Origin: Anderseniella sp963700895
GTDB taxonomy: Bacteria; Pseudomonadota; Alphaproteobacteria; Rhizobiales; Aestuariivirgaceae
Assembly (NCBI GenBank): GCA_963700895.1
Contig: CAVOZI010000006.1
Location: 62,001-126,000, forward strand
Length of the DNA: 64,000 nt
Direction of reading: 5' to 3'
Below are positions 1-7,962 of the stretch, piece by piece. Numbering within the stretch: position 1 is the first letter of the stretch; each line of letters opens with the position of its first letter. A program made the position numbers and the translations under genes. The notes beneath the pieces were generated by a model. It made no database searches. It saw only the letters and a program-made list of their open reading frames with translations, and had not been told where the DNA came from.

Positions 1-314
1 ATCGCCGGGATTGGGCCACGCTCAATCAGCTCAACCAGCGCCTGCCGCTGTGCCTCGTTCAGCTTTGGCACCCGCCCGGGCGCCTTGCCATCCAGCAGGC
101 CATCGGGACCTCTGGCATTGAACCGCACCACCCAGTCACGGATGATCTGCGCCGTGACGCCGCCAACCTTGGCGGCAGCCCGGCGTGAGCCGCCATCATA
201 AATACTCGCCAAGGCCAACAGACGCCGGGTCTGGTTGGCATCCTTCGATGCCCGGGCCAGAACCCTCATATCCGTGGCAGAGAAGTCAGAGCGAAGGGGT
301 GTCGCAGCAACCAT
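1..314 (-). CDS. IS630-type transposase, N-terminal part (runs off the window)
   Basis: Read on the minus strand from an ATG at 314, the frame stays open to the window edge and gives 104 residues. The start (MVAATPLRSDF) and the stretch SKDANQTRRLLALASIYDGG followed by a helix-turn-helix (RRAAAKVGG...IIRDWVVRFNARGPDGL) are typical of the DNA-binding N-terminus of IS630-family transposases. The DDE catalytic part would lie left of position 1, so activity cannot be judged. The terminal repeat should lie between 315 and about 400, but I cannot place it. It borders an AT-richer accessory region. Confidence 0.8.
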   Translation of the reverse strand, partial: MVAATPLRSDFSATDMRVLARASKDANQTRRLLALASIYDGGSRRAAAKVGGVTAQIIRDWVVRFNARGPDGLLDGKAPGRVPKLNEAQRQALVELIERGPIPA

Positions 315-475
315 GGCAAACCTCCTGTTTGCCACATCGAGTTCAGACAATCGCTGATTTGCCTACCCACTTGAGTCAACCACTACACCGGTTGGTATAA
401 ATACCCCAAATTGCGAACGGCAGGCTACGAAAGATCAATGGGTTAGCGGGTGAAAGAGGTTGGGAATTACGGTTT

Positions 476-970
476 TTAGAAGTGTCCAGTTGCTCTTTGA
501 GGATCAAAAGCTTCGGCATGAACACTATCGATACGTGACAGGGTTGGAACTGCAGCATTCCAAGATCTAGCAAGCTGAAGAGGATCTGTATCAGGATGTG
601 CTAGAAACAGACCATTGATATGGATGTTCTTTGCCTTGGTCCAATCTATGGGTTTCTGTGAGTAACCTCGGCTATGCTCAGCATCAAGGCAACATACTGC
701 AAAAGGCTGACGTGCTTGTTTTCGTTTCCAACGGGGACCTATTAGTTCCCTACAGAGATTCTTATAATAACCCAGAAGCTCTTCCTTACAAACCTTAGCA
801 GAGAACCCCCGTTCCCTATGAGTCTTAATAGGAGTGTATATTGGCTTCATAGTGATTACGACAAAATACAGATGCTTACGGTAATGATCAATCCATTCAC
901 TGTACCTTTCTGGTGGATTCTGTGAGAGGGACTTGCAATTCAGTATCACAGCATTCTCGATCTCACCCAT
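476..970 (-). CDS. Hypothetical protein, possibly replication-initiator-like
   Basis: A 164-residue protein in a region visibly richer in A+T than the core. It has no signal peptide or membrane segment. The layout (HYRKHLYFVVITMKP, then YYKNLCRELIGPRWKRK, then KNIHINGLFLAHP) resembles small rolling-circle replication or HUH-type proteins, where a hydrophobic strand is followed by an H-x-N/H-x strand. The resemblance is weak and no catalytic tyrosine motif is clear. It may equally be an unknown accessory-region protein. It points away from the next unknown gene at 1065. Confidence 0.45.
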   Translation of the reverse strand: MGEIENAVILNCKSLSQNPPERYSEWIDHYRKHLYFVVITMKPIYTPIKTHRERGFSAKVCKEELLGYYKNLCRELIGPRWKRKQARQPFAVCCLDAEHSRGYSQKPIDWTKAKNIHINGLFLAHPDTDPLQLARSWNAAVPTLSRIDSVHAEAFDPQRATGHF

Positions 971-1064
971 AATCCATGGAACATAGTCCAGTATCCCCTC
1001 TGAACGACACGACCAGACGATGACGAAACCGTTGTCTATGAGCTGAGATACCGGTTCTCAGGAC

Positions 1065-1550
1065 TTGGGATCCCCTTTGAAGATTGGAGCATCGACTGGG
1101 AGAAGTCCGAGTACTGATCTTCATTCTCCCTCTCGATCCAAAAGGAGAACTTTCAGCCTGAATACAACTCTGTACACTAAAGAATTCGAAGTCTGTGGAC
1201 TGATCTACAGGTTCACAGTCAGAACAGACCAGATGGTCAGCTTTGGTCTGGTTGGTGGAAGCACACCCAAGGGAAGAGCAATAGACCCCAATGACCTTTT
1301 CTGGAATGAGCCGGAGTTCTCAGATGTCAGTCTGATAGCAAATGCCCTACCCGTGCTGCTTCGGTTCAAGCAAGAACTGGTCACATACATTCATGAGCAC
1401 AGACCTTGGATGGTGCAGTTTGTAGCCTCTAACAGTCGAAAATTATCGATCTTCATTTGGTTGACCCAACGTGCCCTAAAGCAGCTTCCTTCCTATAAAA
1501 TGCTACAATTTCCACCCGGACAATTTGTCGTCTACAGAGTCGATAATTGA
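1065..1550 (+). CDS. Hypothetical protein, start uncertain
   Basis: The open frame from a TTG at 1065 gives 161 residues; the first ATG is at 1233 and would give about 105. The segment before that ATG (LYTKEFEVCGLIYRFTVRTD) reads like real protein, so the true start is probably upstream but has no clear ribosome binding site. There are no membrane spans and no recognisable domain. Its low GC content and position beside an IS630 element and a MucR-like gene suggest horizontally acquired DNA. I do not recognise the family. Confidence 0.4.
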   Translation: MGSPLKIGASTGRSPSTDLHSPSRSKRRTFSLNTTLYTKEFEVCGLIYRFTVRTDQMVSFGLVGGSTPKGRAIDPNDLFWNEPEFSDVSLIANALPVLLRFKQELVTYIHEHRPWMVQFVASNSRKLSIFIWLTQRALKQLPSYKMLQFPPGQFVVYRVDN

Positions 1551-1626
1551 GTTTTCTTCTGCCCACAACTTGTTTAAACTGTGATTGTTGACCTTAAATT
1601 CTTTCATTTTTTCGGGAGGGCTGAAC

Positions 1627-2031
1627 ATGGAAGAGAATAACGATAGCATCATCATGCTGACGGCTGAAATCGTGTCGTCATATCTATCTAACAATGCTAT
1701 GCAAGCTGGGGATATCCCGGCTCTTATCAAATCGGTGCACAAAGCTCTGGTAGAGGCTGAGGCAGGTGCTCAGGAACCTGAAAAGCAGGTCCATGAGCCA
1801 GTGGTTTCTGTCAGAGCTTCGATCAAGCAAGATCATCTGGTCTGCCTTGAATGTGGAGCTAAGCAGAAGACCCTTAAACGTCACATCAACAGTGCACACG
1901 GGCTTTCCCCGGCCGAGTATAAGGACCGTTACAACCTTCCTGCTGACTATCCAATGGTAGCTGCGGACTATGCCGAAAGAAGATCCAAGCTGGCCAAGAA
2001 GATTGGCTTGGGCAGGAAAAAAGCTGGCTGA
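1627..2031 (+). CDS. MucR/Ros family zinc-finger transcriptional regulator
   Basis: The 134-residue protein starts at the ATG at 1627, preceded by a CGGGAGGG ribosome binding site; the in-frame start at 1585 lacks one. The N-terminal half (LTAEIVSSYLSNNAM...IPALIKSVHKAL) is the usual MucR helical oligomerisation region. The C-terminal half has the prokaryotic Cys2His2 finger C-x2-C-x9-H-x4-H (CLECGAKQKTLKRH...H) followed by GLSPAEYKDRYNLPADYPMVA, a family hallmark. MucR proteins bind AT-rich DNA and repress surface-polysaccharide, motility and acquired genes. Located in an acquired-looking region, it may silence its own island or be a duplicate of a core copy. Confidence 0.92.
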   Translation: MEENNDSIIMLTAEIVSSYLSNNAMQAGDIPALIKSVHKALVEAEAGAQEPEKQVHEPVVSVRASIKQDHLVCLECGAKQKTLKRHINSAHGLSPAEYKDRYNLPADYPMVAADYAERRSKLAKKIGLGRKKAG

Positions 2032-2046
2032 GCTACAAATCTGACT

Positions 2047-2073
2047 GAGGTGCCTCCTTTATCGAGGCACCTC
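2047..2073 (+). terminator. Terminator-like hairpin after the MucR gene
   Basis: A perfect 10-bp inverted repeat (GAGGTGCCTC / GAGGCACCTC) with a 7-base loop lies 16 bases after the MucR stop codon. It is followed by a pyrimidine-rich stretch, not a long T run, so the factor-independent character is moderate. Confidence 0.7.
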
Positions 2074-2125
2074 CACTTTACAACTCACATATGATGGATG
2101 ATGGAAGGGCCTTGGAGAAATTCTG

Positions 2126-2581
2126 ATGAATTCAGCAGTTGAGAAATTCAAGCTTCTTCTAGTTACGGTGGTCAGGATTTATGCTTATGCAGCAGCAACA
2201 TTTCTTGCTGTATACATGTGTAGCACTCTAATATTTTCTACTATTGATTTTTTACAAAATTTTCAAAGTGTAGCAAATCCTGTATATGAGGACGGTGAAT
2301 CCAAAACAAAGTATTCAATTCTCCATTCTCTGGCATTCATAATCGTTCTATACAAAGCTTTTGCAATATTGATTTCGTACGGAAATCATATGCACGTAAA
2401 TATCAAATTCATTTTAGAAATGGCAATTGTTGGCTCTGTTGTTGAGTTGATATTTAATTATAAATCACTGAGTGATATTTTAATTATTGTCTATGCAGCT
2501 GTTTTTATTTTTACAACGATTTCTTATTTTTACTTCTATGAAAAGATTCAAAGTCTGAAGGACGTTGATCAATCGAAATAA
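2126..2581 (+). CDS. Small four-helix membrane protein, PsiE-like
   Basis: A 151-residue protein with four hydrophobic segments (about residues 10-35, 65-85, 95-110 and 118-140) and short charged loops. The pattern of a His-containing loop followed by an E-x-A-I-V-G-S-V-V-E-L helix and a final I-x-Y-A-A-V-F-I-F helix resembles the phosphate-starvation-inducible PsiE family, whose function is unknown. Base composition is markedly AT-rich compared with the genes from 3132 onward, consistent with recent transfer. The family call is tentative; the membrane location is clear. Confidence 0.5.
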   Translation: MNSAVEKFKLLLVTVVRIYAYAAATFLAVYMCSTLIFSTIDFLQNFQSVANPVYEDGESKTKYSILHSLAFIIVLYKAFAILISYGNHMHVNIKFILEMAIVGSVVELIFNYKSLSDILIIVYAAVFIFTTISYFYFYEKIQSLKDVDQSK

Positions 2582-2689
2582 GAATATTGTTTAAATTTCT
2601 GGGTCTTTAGAAAATTGTAGGTGCTGCTATGGTGCTCTCATAGAGTGGCAATCAATCGCCACACTACCCATAAATTTTACCCCCTGTGG

Positions 2690-2920
2690 CTACTTTACAG
2701 CAAGCTTTCGATTTGCCCCTTTTAACCGGATGATCAGTGATTTGATCAGATCGATTGCTTCTTCTGGCTTGCTCGTCAGGAGTTCGAGCACTTCATCGTC
2801 AGTGTATGTCTGACAGGCTGTCTGCTCTCGCGCAGTTGCTGTTGCAGACCGGGGACTGTCATCGATGATCCCCATTTCTCCGAAGATGTCTTGCGGACCA
2901 AGGGAGGCAAGCTGACCCAT
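2690..2920 (-). pseudogene. Fragment of a cyclic-nucleotide-binding (CAP-like) protein
   Basis: The 76 residues match the second half of a cNMP-binding domain: LGPQDIFGEMGIIDDSPRSA contains the phosphate-binding-cassette pattern F-G-E-(M/L)-x(4-6)-R-(S/T)-A, followed by the C-terminal helix (EEAIDLIKSLIIRLKGANRKL). The beta-barrel's N-terminal half is missing; an in-frame stop lies just upstream, and at 2921-2923 the sequence changes to an unrelated gene fragment. This is a truncated remnant, not a functional small gene. Confidence 0.75.
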
Positions 2921-2922
2921 CA

Positions 2923-3030
2923 GTGAGTGGCTTCAATGTGGGCATCAATGCTGGTGAAAGTGCTGGGCAGACGATCTTCCATTGTCATATCCATCTCATT
3001 CCCCGAAGAGTTGGGCCCAAGTTGAACAAC
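2923..3030 (+). pseudogene. Fragment of a HIT-family hydrolase (C-terminal half)
   Basis: The frame begins directly at the scar and reads SGFNVGINAGESAGQTIFH then HCHIHLIPRR. This is the conserved end of a histidine-triad protein, with the H-x-H-x-H motif intact. After about residue 32 the similarity stops and the frame drifts into unrelated residues. The N-terminal half is absent, and there is no start codon context or ribosome binding site, so it is a relic. Confidence 0.75.
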
Positions 3031-3131
3031 CGCCGCATCTGCACTATATCGTCTGCAGGCGCAGCACTGTCTGCGCCTTTTGCTTTTGCATGCCTTGAAC
3101 GGGCATAGAACAGAGAGGTGAACGGCAATTC

Positions 3132-4907
3132 ATGTGTGGTATAGCCGGAGAAATCCGAACCGACGGCGGTTTTGCAGATGCTGGCGCCGTAGCAAGAATG
3201 ACCGGGGCGCTGGCTCCGCGCGGTCCTGACGGAACCGGGATCATCGCCCGTGGGCCCACCGCCTTCGGACACCGCCGCCTCAAGATCATCGACTTGTCCG
3301 AGAACGCGGCCCAACCGATGACCGACCCCGAACTGGGGCTTACCATCGTCTTCAATGGCTGCATCTACAATTATCCGGAACTGCGCGCAGAGCTTGAGCA
3401 GGCTGGCTACCGCTTCTTCTCCCATGGCGACACCGAGGTTATTCTCAAGGCCTGGCGCGAGTGGGGCGAGGCGTGCGTCAGCCGGTTTCACGGCATGTTC
3501 GCTTTCGTGATTACCGAGCGCGACAGCGGGCGCACCATCTTCGTGCGCGACCGCTTCGGCATCAAGCCGCTTTACCTGGTCGAGGACAGTGGCCGCATCC
3601 GCTTTGCGTCCTCGCTGCCGGCGTTGTTGAAGGCAGGCGACGTCGATACCGGCATCGATACCGAAGCCCTCCACAACTACATGAGCTTCCATGCCGTCGT
3701 GCCGGCTCCTCGCACCATTGTGAAAGGCGTCCGCAAACTACCGGCGGCCACCATGCGGATTGTCGAGCGTGATGGCGCCAGCCGTGAACACGTCTACTGG
3801 CAACCTCGGTACGAACGCTGCGCCGGGGACAGCGGTCTTTCCCGCGAGGACTGGCGCGACCGGGTTCTGGAGGCACTGCGCACCGCCGTGCGCCGGCGCA
3901 TGGTTGCCGATGTGCCGGTGGGGGTGTTGCTGTCCGGCGGGGTCGACTCGAGCCTGATCACCGCGCTGCTGGCCGAGAACGGGCAGGCCGGGCTGATGAC
4001 CTTCTCGATCGGCTTCGAGGAGGCAAACGGCGAACTTGGCGACGAGTTCGTCTATTCGGACCTGATCGCGGACCGTTTTGGCACCGATCACCACAAGATT
4101 TTCGTGCCAGGCGATGAACTGATGCACAATCTGCCCGGCGCCATTTCGGCAATGTCAGAGCCGATGGTGTCCTATGACAACATCGGCTTCTATCTTCTTT
4201 CGCGCGAAGTGGCCCGGCACATCAAGGTCGTACAGTCGGGCCAGGGTGCCGACGAGGTGTTTGCGGGTTACCACTGGTATCCCCCGCTGGCCACTTCGAA
4301 TGATGTACTGACCGATTACTCCGAAGCCTTTTTCGACCGGGACCACGCCAGGCTTGCCAGCCAGCTTACTCCGCAATGGATGCCCGCACGAGACGCCAGC
4401 ATGGAGCTTGTCCGCGCCCATCTGGACATGCCGGGGGCTGCAACCTCCGTCGACCGGGCGCTCAGGCTCGATTCCCACATCATGCTTGTCGACGACCCGG
4501 TCAAACGGGTCGACAACATGACCATGGCCTGGGGACTTGAAGCCCGGGTCCCGTTCCTTGACCACGAGCTGGTGGAACTGGCCGCCTCCATTCCACCCGA
4601 GTTCAAGCTCATGAATGGAGGCAAGGGCGTCCTGAAGGACGCTGCACGGCTGGTGCTGCCGGCGGAAGTGATCGACCGCACGAAGGGTTACTTTCCCGTA
4701 CCCCAGCTCAAGTACATCGAGGGCGAGTTTCTCGACATGGTGCGCGATGCGCTCGGCTCGCAAAAGGCGCGCGAACGCGGTCTGTTCCGGCAGGACTATA
4801 TTGATGCCCTGCTTGCCCGTCCGGCAGATCACATCACGCCGCTGCGCGGATCGGAGCTTTGGCAGGCCGCACTGCTGGAAATGTGGCTGCAGGTTCACGG
4901 CCTGTAA
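3132..4907 (+). CDS. asnO: N-acetylglutaminylglutamine amidotransferase (asparagine synthetase-like)
   Basis: The 591-residue protein has an N-terminal class II glutamine amidotransferase domain (MCGIAGEIRTDGG, catalytic Cys2; residues about 2-190) and a C-terminal asparagine-synthetase-type domain with the pyrophosphate loop SGGVDSS at about residues 268-274 and the later SGQGADEVFAGY motif. This two-domain order is shared with AsnB. The adjacent ATP-grasp/GNAT gene and M42 peptidase gene identify it as the NAGGN-system AsnO, which amidates N-acetylglutaminylglutamine to the osmoprotectant NAGGN in the cytoplasm. It is first in a tight operon; the next gene starts 4 bases after its stop. Confidence 0.93.
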   Translation: MCGIAGEIRTDGGFADAGAVARMTGALAPRGPDGTGIIARGPTAFGHRRLKIIDLSENAAQPMTDPELGLTIVFNGCIYNYPELRAELEQAGYRFFSHGDTEVILKAWREWGEACVSRFHGMFAFVITERDSGRTIFVRDRFGIKPLYLVEDSGRIRFASSLPALLKAGDVDTGIDTEALHNYMSFHAVVPAPRTIVKGVRKLPAATMRIVERDGASREHVYWQPRYERCAGDSGLSREDWRDRVLEALRTAVRRRMVADVPVGVLLSGGVDSSLITALLAENGQAGLMTFSIGFEEANGELGDEFVYSDLIADRFGTDHHKIFVPGDELMHNLPGAISAMSEPMVSYDNIGFYLLSREVARHIKVVQSGQGADEVFAGYHWYPPLATSNDVLTDYSEAFFDRDHARLASQLTPQWMPARDASMELVRAHLDMPGAATSVDRALRLDSHIMLVDDPVKRVDNMTMAWGLEARVPFLDHELVELAASIPPEFKLMNGGKGVLKDAARLVLPAEVIDRTKGYFPVPQLKYIEGEFLDMVRDALGSQKARERGLFRQDYIDALLARPADHITPLRGSELWQAALLEMWLQVHGL

Positions 4908-4910
4908 GCA

Positions 4911-6725
4911 ATGAAGCCAGCTCCGAAACCAGACGAAAGACACATGGCAGACAGGAAAGAACGCCCAGCGGCGAAAGGCCGTGACTACTCGTACCGCCTG
5001 AAGCGGATGCGCGAACAGGGGCTGAAACCGCCAATCGGGCCCGGTAGCGATACCAGCCATCCGCCACCGGAAAATTTCGCTCTCGATTGTGGCTGGGGCC
5101 GCCTGATATTCGGCCAGACCTTTGCCGATGCGGGCGGACTTGTCGAGACACTGCGCTCCGAACAGCCTAACCAGCGCGATATCGCCATCTACATACGCGA
5201 TCCACACGTGCTGCTGTCGGTTGCTCCGCAGGAACTCTTCCTCGACCCCTCCCACACCTACCGGCTGGATCTGGCGTCGTACCGGCCTTCGAAGCACCAG
5301 CCTTGCGGCTTCTTCATCAGGCGGCTCACCTCGCGGGCCGACGCCGAGGAGATCAACCGCATCTATGCCTCGCGCGGCATGGTCGAAGTATCGCCGCAGT
5401 TCTTCTGGGAGCAGCGCGACGCCCGCGCCATCACCTATTTCGTCGCCGAGGATGAACAGTCCGGCGAGATCATTGGAACCGTCACCGGGGTCGATCATCG
5501 CCGTGCCTTCAACGATGCCGAGGGCGGCGCGTCGCTGTGGTGCCTCGCCGTTGACCAGCAAGCCCTCCATCCCGGTGTCGGGGAAGCGCTTACCCGCCGC
5601 CTCGCTGAACTGTTTGCGGCACGCGGCTGTTCGTTCATGGACCTTTCCGTGCTGCACGACAACGAACAGGCCATTGCGCTTTATGAGAAACTGGGCTTCC
5701 GCCGCATCCCCTGTTTCAGCATCAAGCGCAAGAACCCGATCAACGAGCAACTGTTCACCGGCAATGACACGGATGACGCGGTGAACCCCTATGCACGCAT
5801 CATCATCCGCGAAGCGCGACGGCGCGGCATCCAGGTCGAGATTACCGATGCCGGGGCTGGATACTTCCGCCTGTCCCATGGCGGACGCTCGATCCATTGC
5901 CGAGAGTCGCTGACGGAGCTGACATCGTCGATCGCCATGTCGATCTGCGATGACAAGGCTGTCACCCGCCGATTCGTCGAACGCGCCGGCGTCCGGGTGC
6001 CCGAACAGATCAGCGCAGCCAGCAGCCGCGACGAGATCGAGGCATTCCTCGACCGCCATGGCGAAGTCGTGGTGAAACCGGCGCGTGGCGAACAGGGGCG
6101 CGGCATATCTGTTGGGCTCTCCACCATGGACGGGATCGCCGAAGCCGTGAAAGAGGCGGGCGAGCACGCCGCGCAGGTTCTGATCGAGCAATGCGTTTCC
6201 GGCCATGACCTGCGCATCATCGTCATCGATTACGAGGTCGTCGCAGCAGCCACGCGAAAGCCCGCCCAGGTGGTCGGCGACGGCTCGTCAACCATTGCAG
6301 AACTGATTGAGGCGCAAAGCCGCCGCAGGTCGGCAGCGACCGGCGGCGAATCCAGAATCCCCCTCGACGACGAAACGCGCCGGACCATCGAGCGTCATGG
6401 CCATGACCTCGACACGGTCCTGCCGTCCGGCGAGCAGCTCAAGGTGCGCAAGACGGCCAATCTTCATACCGGCGGAACGATTCACGACGTGACTGCCAGA
6501 TTGCATCCCGAGCTTGCCGAGGCCGCCATTGCTGTAGCCCGGGCCATCTCGATACCCGTCGCCGGCATCGACTTCATGGTGCAGTCGGAGACCAGCGCCG
6601 ATTACCACTTCATCGAATGCAATGAACGCCCGGGGCTCGCCAATCACGAGCCGCAACCCACGGCCGAGCGTTTTGTGGACCTGCTGTTCCCGCTGTCGCG
6701 CCGGCCGCCGGGGCGTCAATCGTGA
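4911..6725 (+). CDS. ngg: N-acetylglutaminylglutamine synthetase (GNAT + ATP-grasp)
   Basis: The 604-residue protein joins a GNAT acetyltransferase domain (about residues 110-270, with SLWCLAVDQQALHPGVGEAL and LYEKLGFRRIP) to an ATP-grasp ligase domain (about 285-595, with VVVKPARGEQGRGISVG and a C-terminal FIECNERPGLANHEP metal/ATP motif). This fusion is diagnostic of Ngg, which acetylates glutamine and ligates a second glutamine to make N-acetylglutaminylglutamine, the substrate of AsnO. The start is close behind the asnO stop; an alternative ATG 33 bases downstream (MADRKERP) cannot be excluded. Known homologues are osmotically induced. Confidence 0.93.
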   Translation: MKPAPKPDERHMADRKERPAAKGRDYSYRLKRMREQGLKPPIGPGSDTSHPPPENFALDCGWGRLIFGQTFADAGGLVETLRSEQPNQRDIAIYIRDPHVLLSVAPQELFLDPSHTYRLDLASYRPSKHQPCGFFIRRLTSRADAEEINRIYASRGMVEVSPQFFWEQRDARAITYFVAEDEQSGEIIGTVTGVDHRRAFNDAEGGASLWCLAVDQQALHPGVGEALTRRLAELFAARGCSFMDLSVLHDNEQAIALYEKLGFRRIPCFSIKRKNPINEQLFTGNDTDDAVNPYARIIIREARRRGIQVEITDAGAGYFRLSHGGRSIHCRESLTELTSSIAMSICDDKAVTRRFVERAGVRVPEQISAASSRDEIEAFLDRHGEVVVKPARGEQGRGISVGLSTMDGIAEAVKEAGEHAAQVLIEQCVSGHDLRIIVIDYEVVAAATRKPAQVVGDGSSTIAELIEAQSRRRSAATGGESRIPLDDETRRTIERHGHDLDTVLPSGEQLKVRKTANLHTGGTIHDVTARLHPELAEAAIAVARAISIPVAGIDFMVQSETSADYHFIECNERPGLANHEPQPTAERFVDLLFPLSRRPPGRQS

Positions 6726-6753
6726 AACCGACGACAACCAGGAAAGGCGACCC

Positions 6754-7923
6754 ATGCAAAGGCTGGCCATCGACAGCGACTACCTTACCGATACCCTGAA
6801 ATCCCTGCTGCAGATATCGAGCCCGACGGGCTTCACCGACAATATCGTCCGCCATGTGTACAGGGAGCTGTCGCGGCTGGGCCTCGATGTCGAACTGACG
6901 AGGCGAGGCGCCATTCGCGCCATCCGCAAGGGTGCCCGCAGCGACGGCGCGCGCGCCATCGTCAGCCACCTCGATACGCTAGGCGCCCAGGTGAAATACA
7001 TCAGGGACAGTGGAAGGCTTTCGCTGGTGCCGATCGGCACCTGGTCCGCCCGCTTTGCCGAGGGTGCGCGGGTGCTCATCTTTTCCCGCAAGGGCTCCTA
7101 CCGCGGCACCATCCTGCCAGAGAAGGCCTCCGGTCATGTGTTCAGCGACGAAGTCGACACCCACCCCATCGGCTGGGATCATGTCGAGTTGCGCATCGAC
7201 GCGCTGGCCCGCAACGCATCAGACGTCGAGCGGCTCGGCATCGAGATCGGCGACATCGTCGCCATCGATCCGCAGCCCGAGTTCCTGCCAAACGGCTTCA
7301 TTGTCTCGCGCCACCTCGACAACAAGGCCGGCGTGGCGGTGGCGCTGGCCGCGCTGTCTGCAATGCAGGAGCAGAAGGCCGAAACCCCCGTGGACATCCA
7401 CTTCCTGTTCACGATTGCCGAGGAGGTGGGTGTCGGGGCCTCGTCCATCCTGCAGCCGGACGTCGCCTCGATGGTCACCGTCGACAACGGCACGACAGCA
7501 CCAGGCCAGAACTCGGACGAGTTTGGCGTCACGATTGCCATGGCCGACCAGACCGGACCGTTCGACTATCACCTCACCAAGAAGCTTGTGGATCTCTGCC
7601 AGCGCAATGACATCCGCTATCAGAAGGACGTGTTCCGCTACTATCGCTCGGACTCTGCCAGCGCCATCGAGGCGGGGGCAGACGTGCGAACTGCGCTGGT
7701 GACGTTCGGCGTGGACGCCTCGCATGGCTATGAGCGCATTCACCTGCACGCGCTGCGCTCATTGAGCGAACTGATCACCGCCTATACGACCAGCAGCGTT
7801 CACATCACGCGGGACTTCAACGAGACCGGTCACCTTGACGGCTTCACGCGGCAGGACACTTCCGATGCCCGGCAGGCCATCTCTCCCCAGGATGAACCGG
7901 AAGGACAGGCACCAGACACGTAA
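6754..7923 (+). CDS. NAGGN-system M42 family peptidase
   Basis: The start is the ATG at 6754, behind an AGGAAAGG site; the longer frame from 6622 would overlap ngg by about 100 bases and reads as low-complexity. The 389-residue protein has the M42/M20-like dinuclear metal ligands: His in SHLDTLGAQ, Asp in SRHLDNKAG, Glu-Glu in FTIAEEVGVG, Asp in TVDNGTT and a late His in YERIHLHALRS. A peptidase of this family regularly accompanies asnO-ngg and is thought to degrade or recycle the dipeptide osmolyte; its exact substrate is unproven. It is the third gene of the operon. Confidence 0.9.
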   Translation: MQRLAIDSDYLTDTLKSLLQISSPTGFTDNIVRHVYRELSRLGLDVELTRRGAIRAIRKGARSDGARAIVSHLDTLGAQVKYIRDSGRLSLVPIGTWSARFAEGARVLIFSRKGSYRGTILPEKASGHVFSDEVDTHPIGWDHVELRIDALARNASDVERLGIEIGDIVAIDPQPEFLPNGFIVSRHLDNKAGVAVALAALSAMQEQKAETPVDIHFLFTIAEEVGVGASSILQPDVASMVTVDNGTTAPGQNSDEFGVTIAMADQTGPFDYHLTKKLVDLCQRNDIRYQKDVFRYYRSDSASAIEAGADVRTALVTFGVDASHGYERIHLHALRSLSELITAYTTSSVHITRDFNETGHLDGFTRQDTSDARQAISPQDEPEGQAPDT

Positions 7924-7962
7924 GCCTGTGGTCTGCTGCGGGATTTCACCTGCCCTGGGGTC

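Noticed and set aside
4155..6206. Long minus-strand open frame (683 codons) opposite asnO and ngg
   Set aside because: It is a mirror of two certain genes; the translation has no domain and is Arg/Ala/Asp-rich, as expected for the antisense of GC-rich coding DNA.
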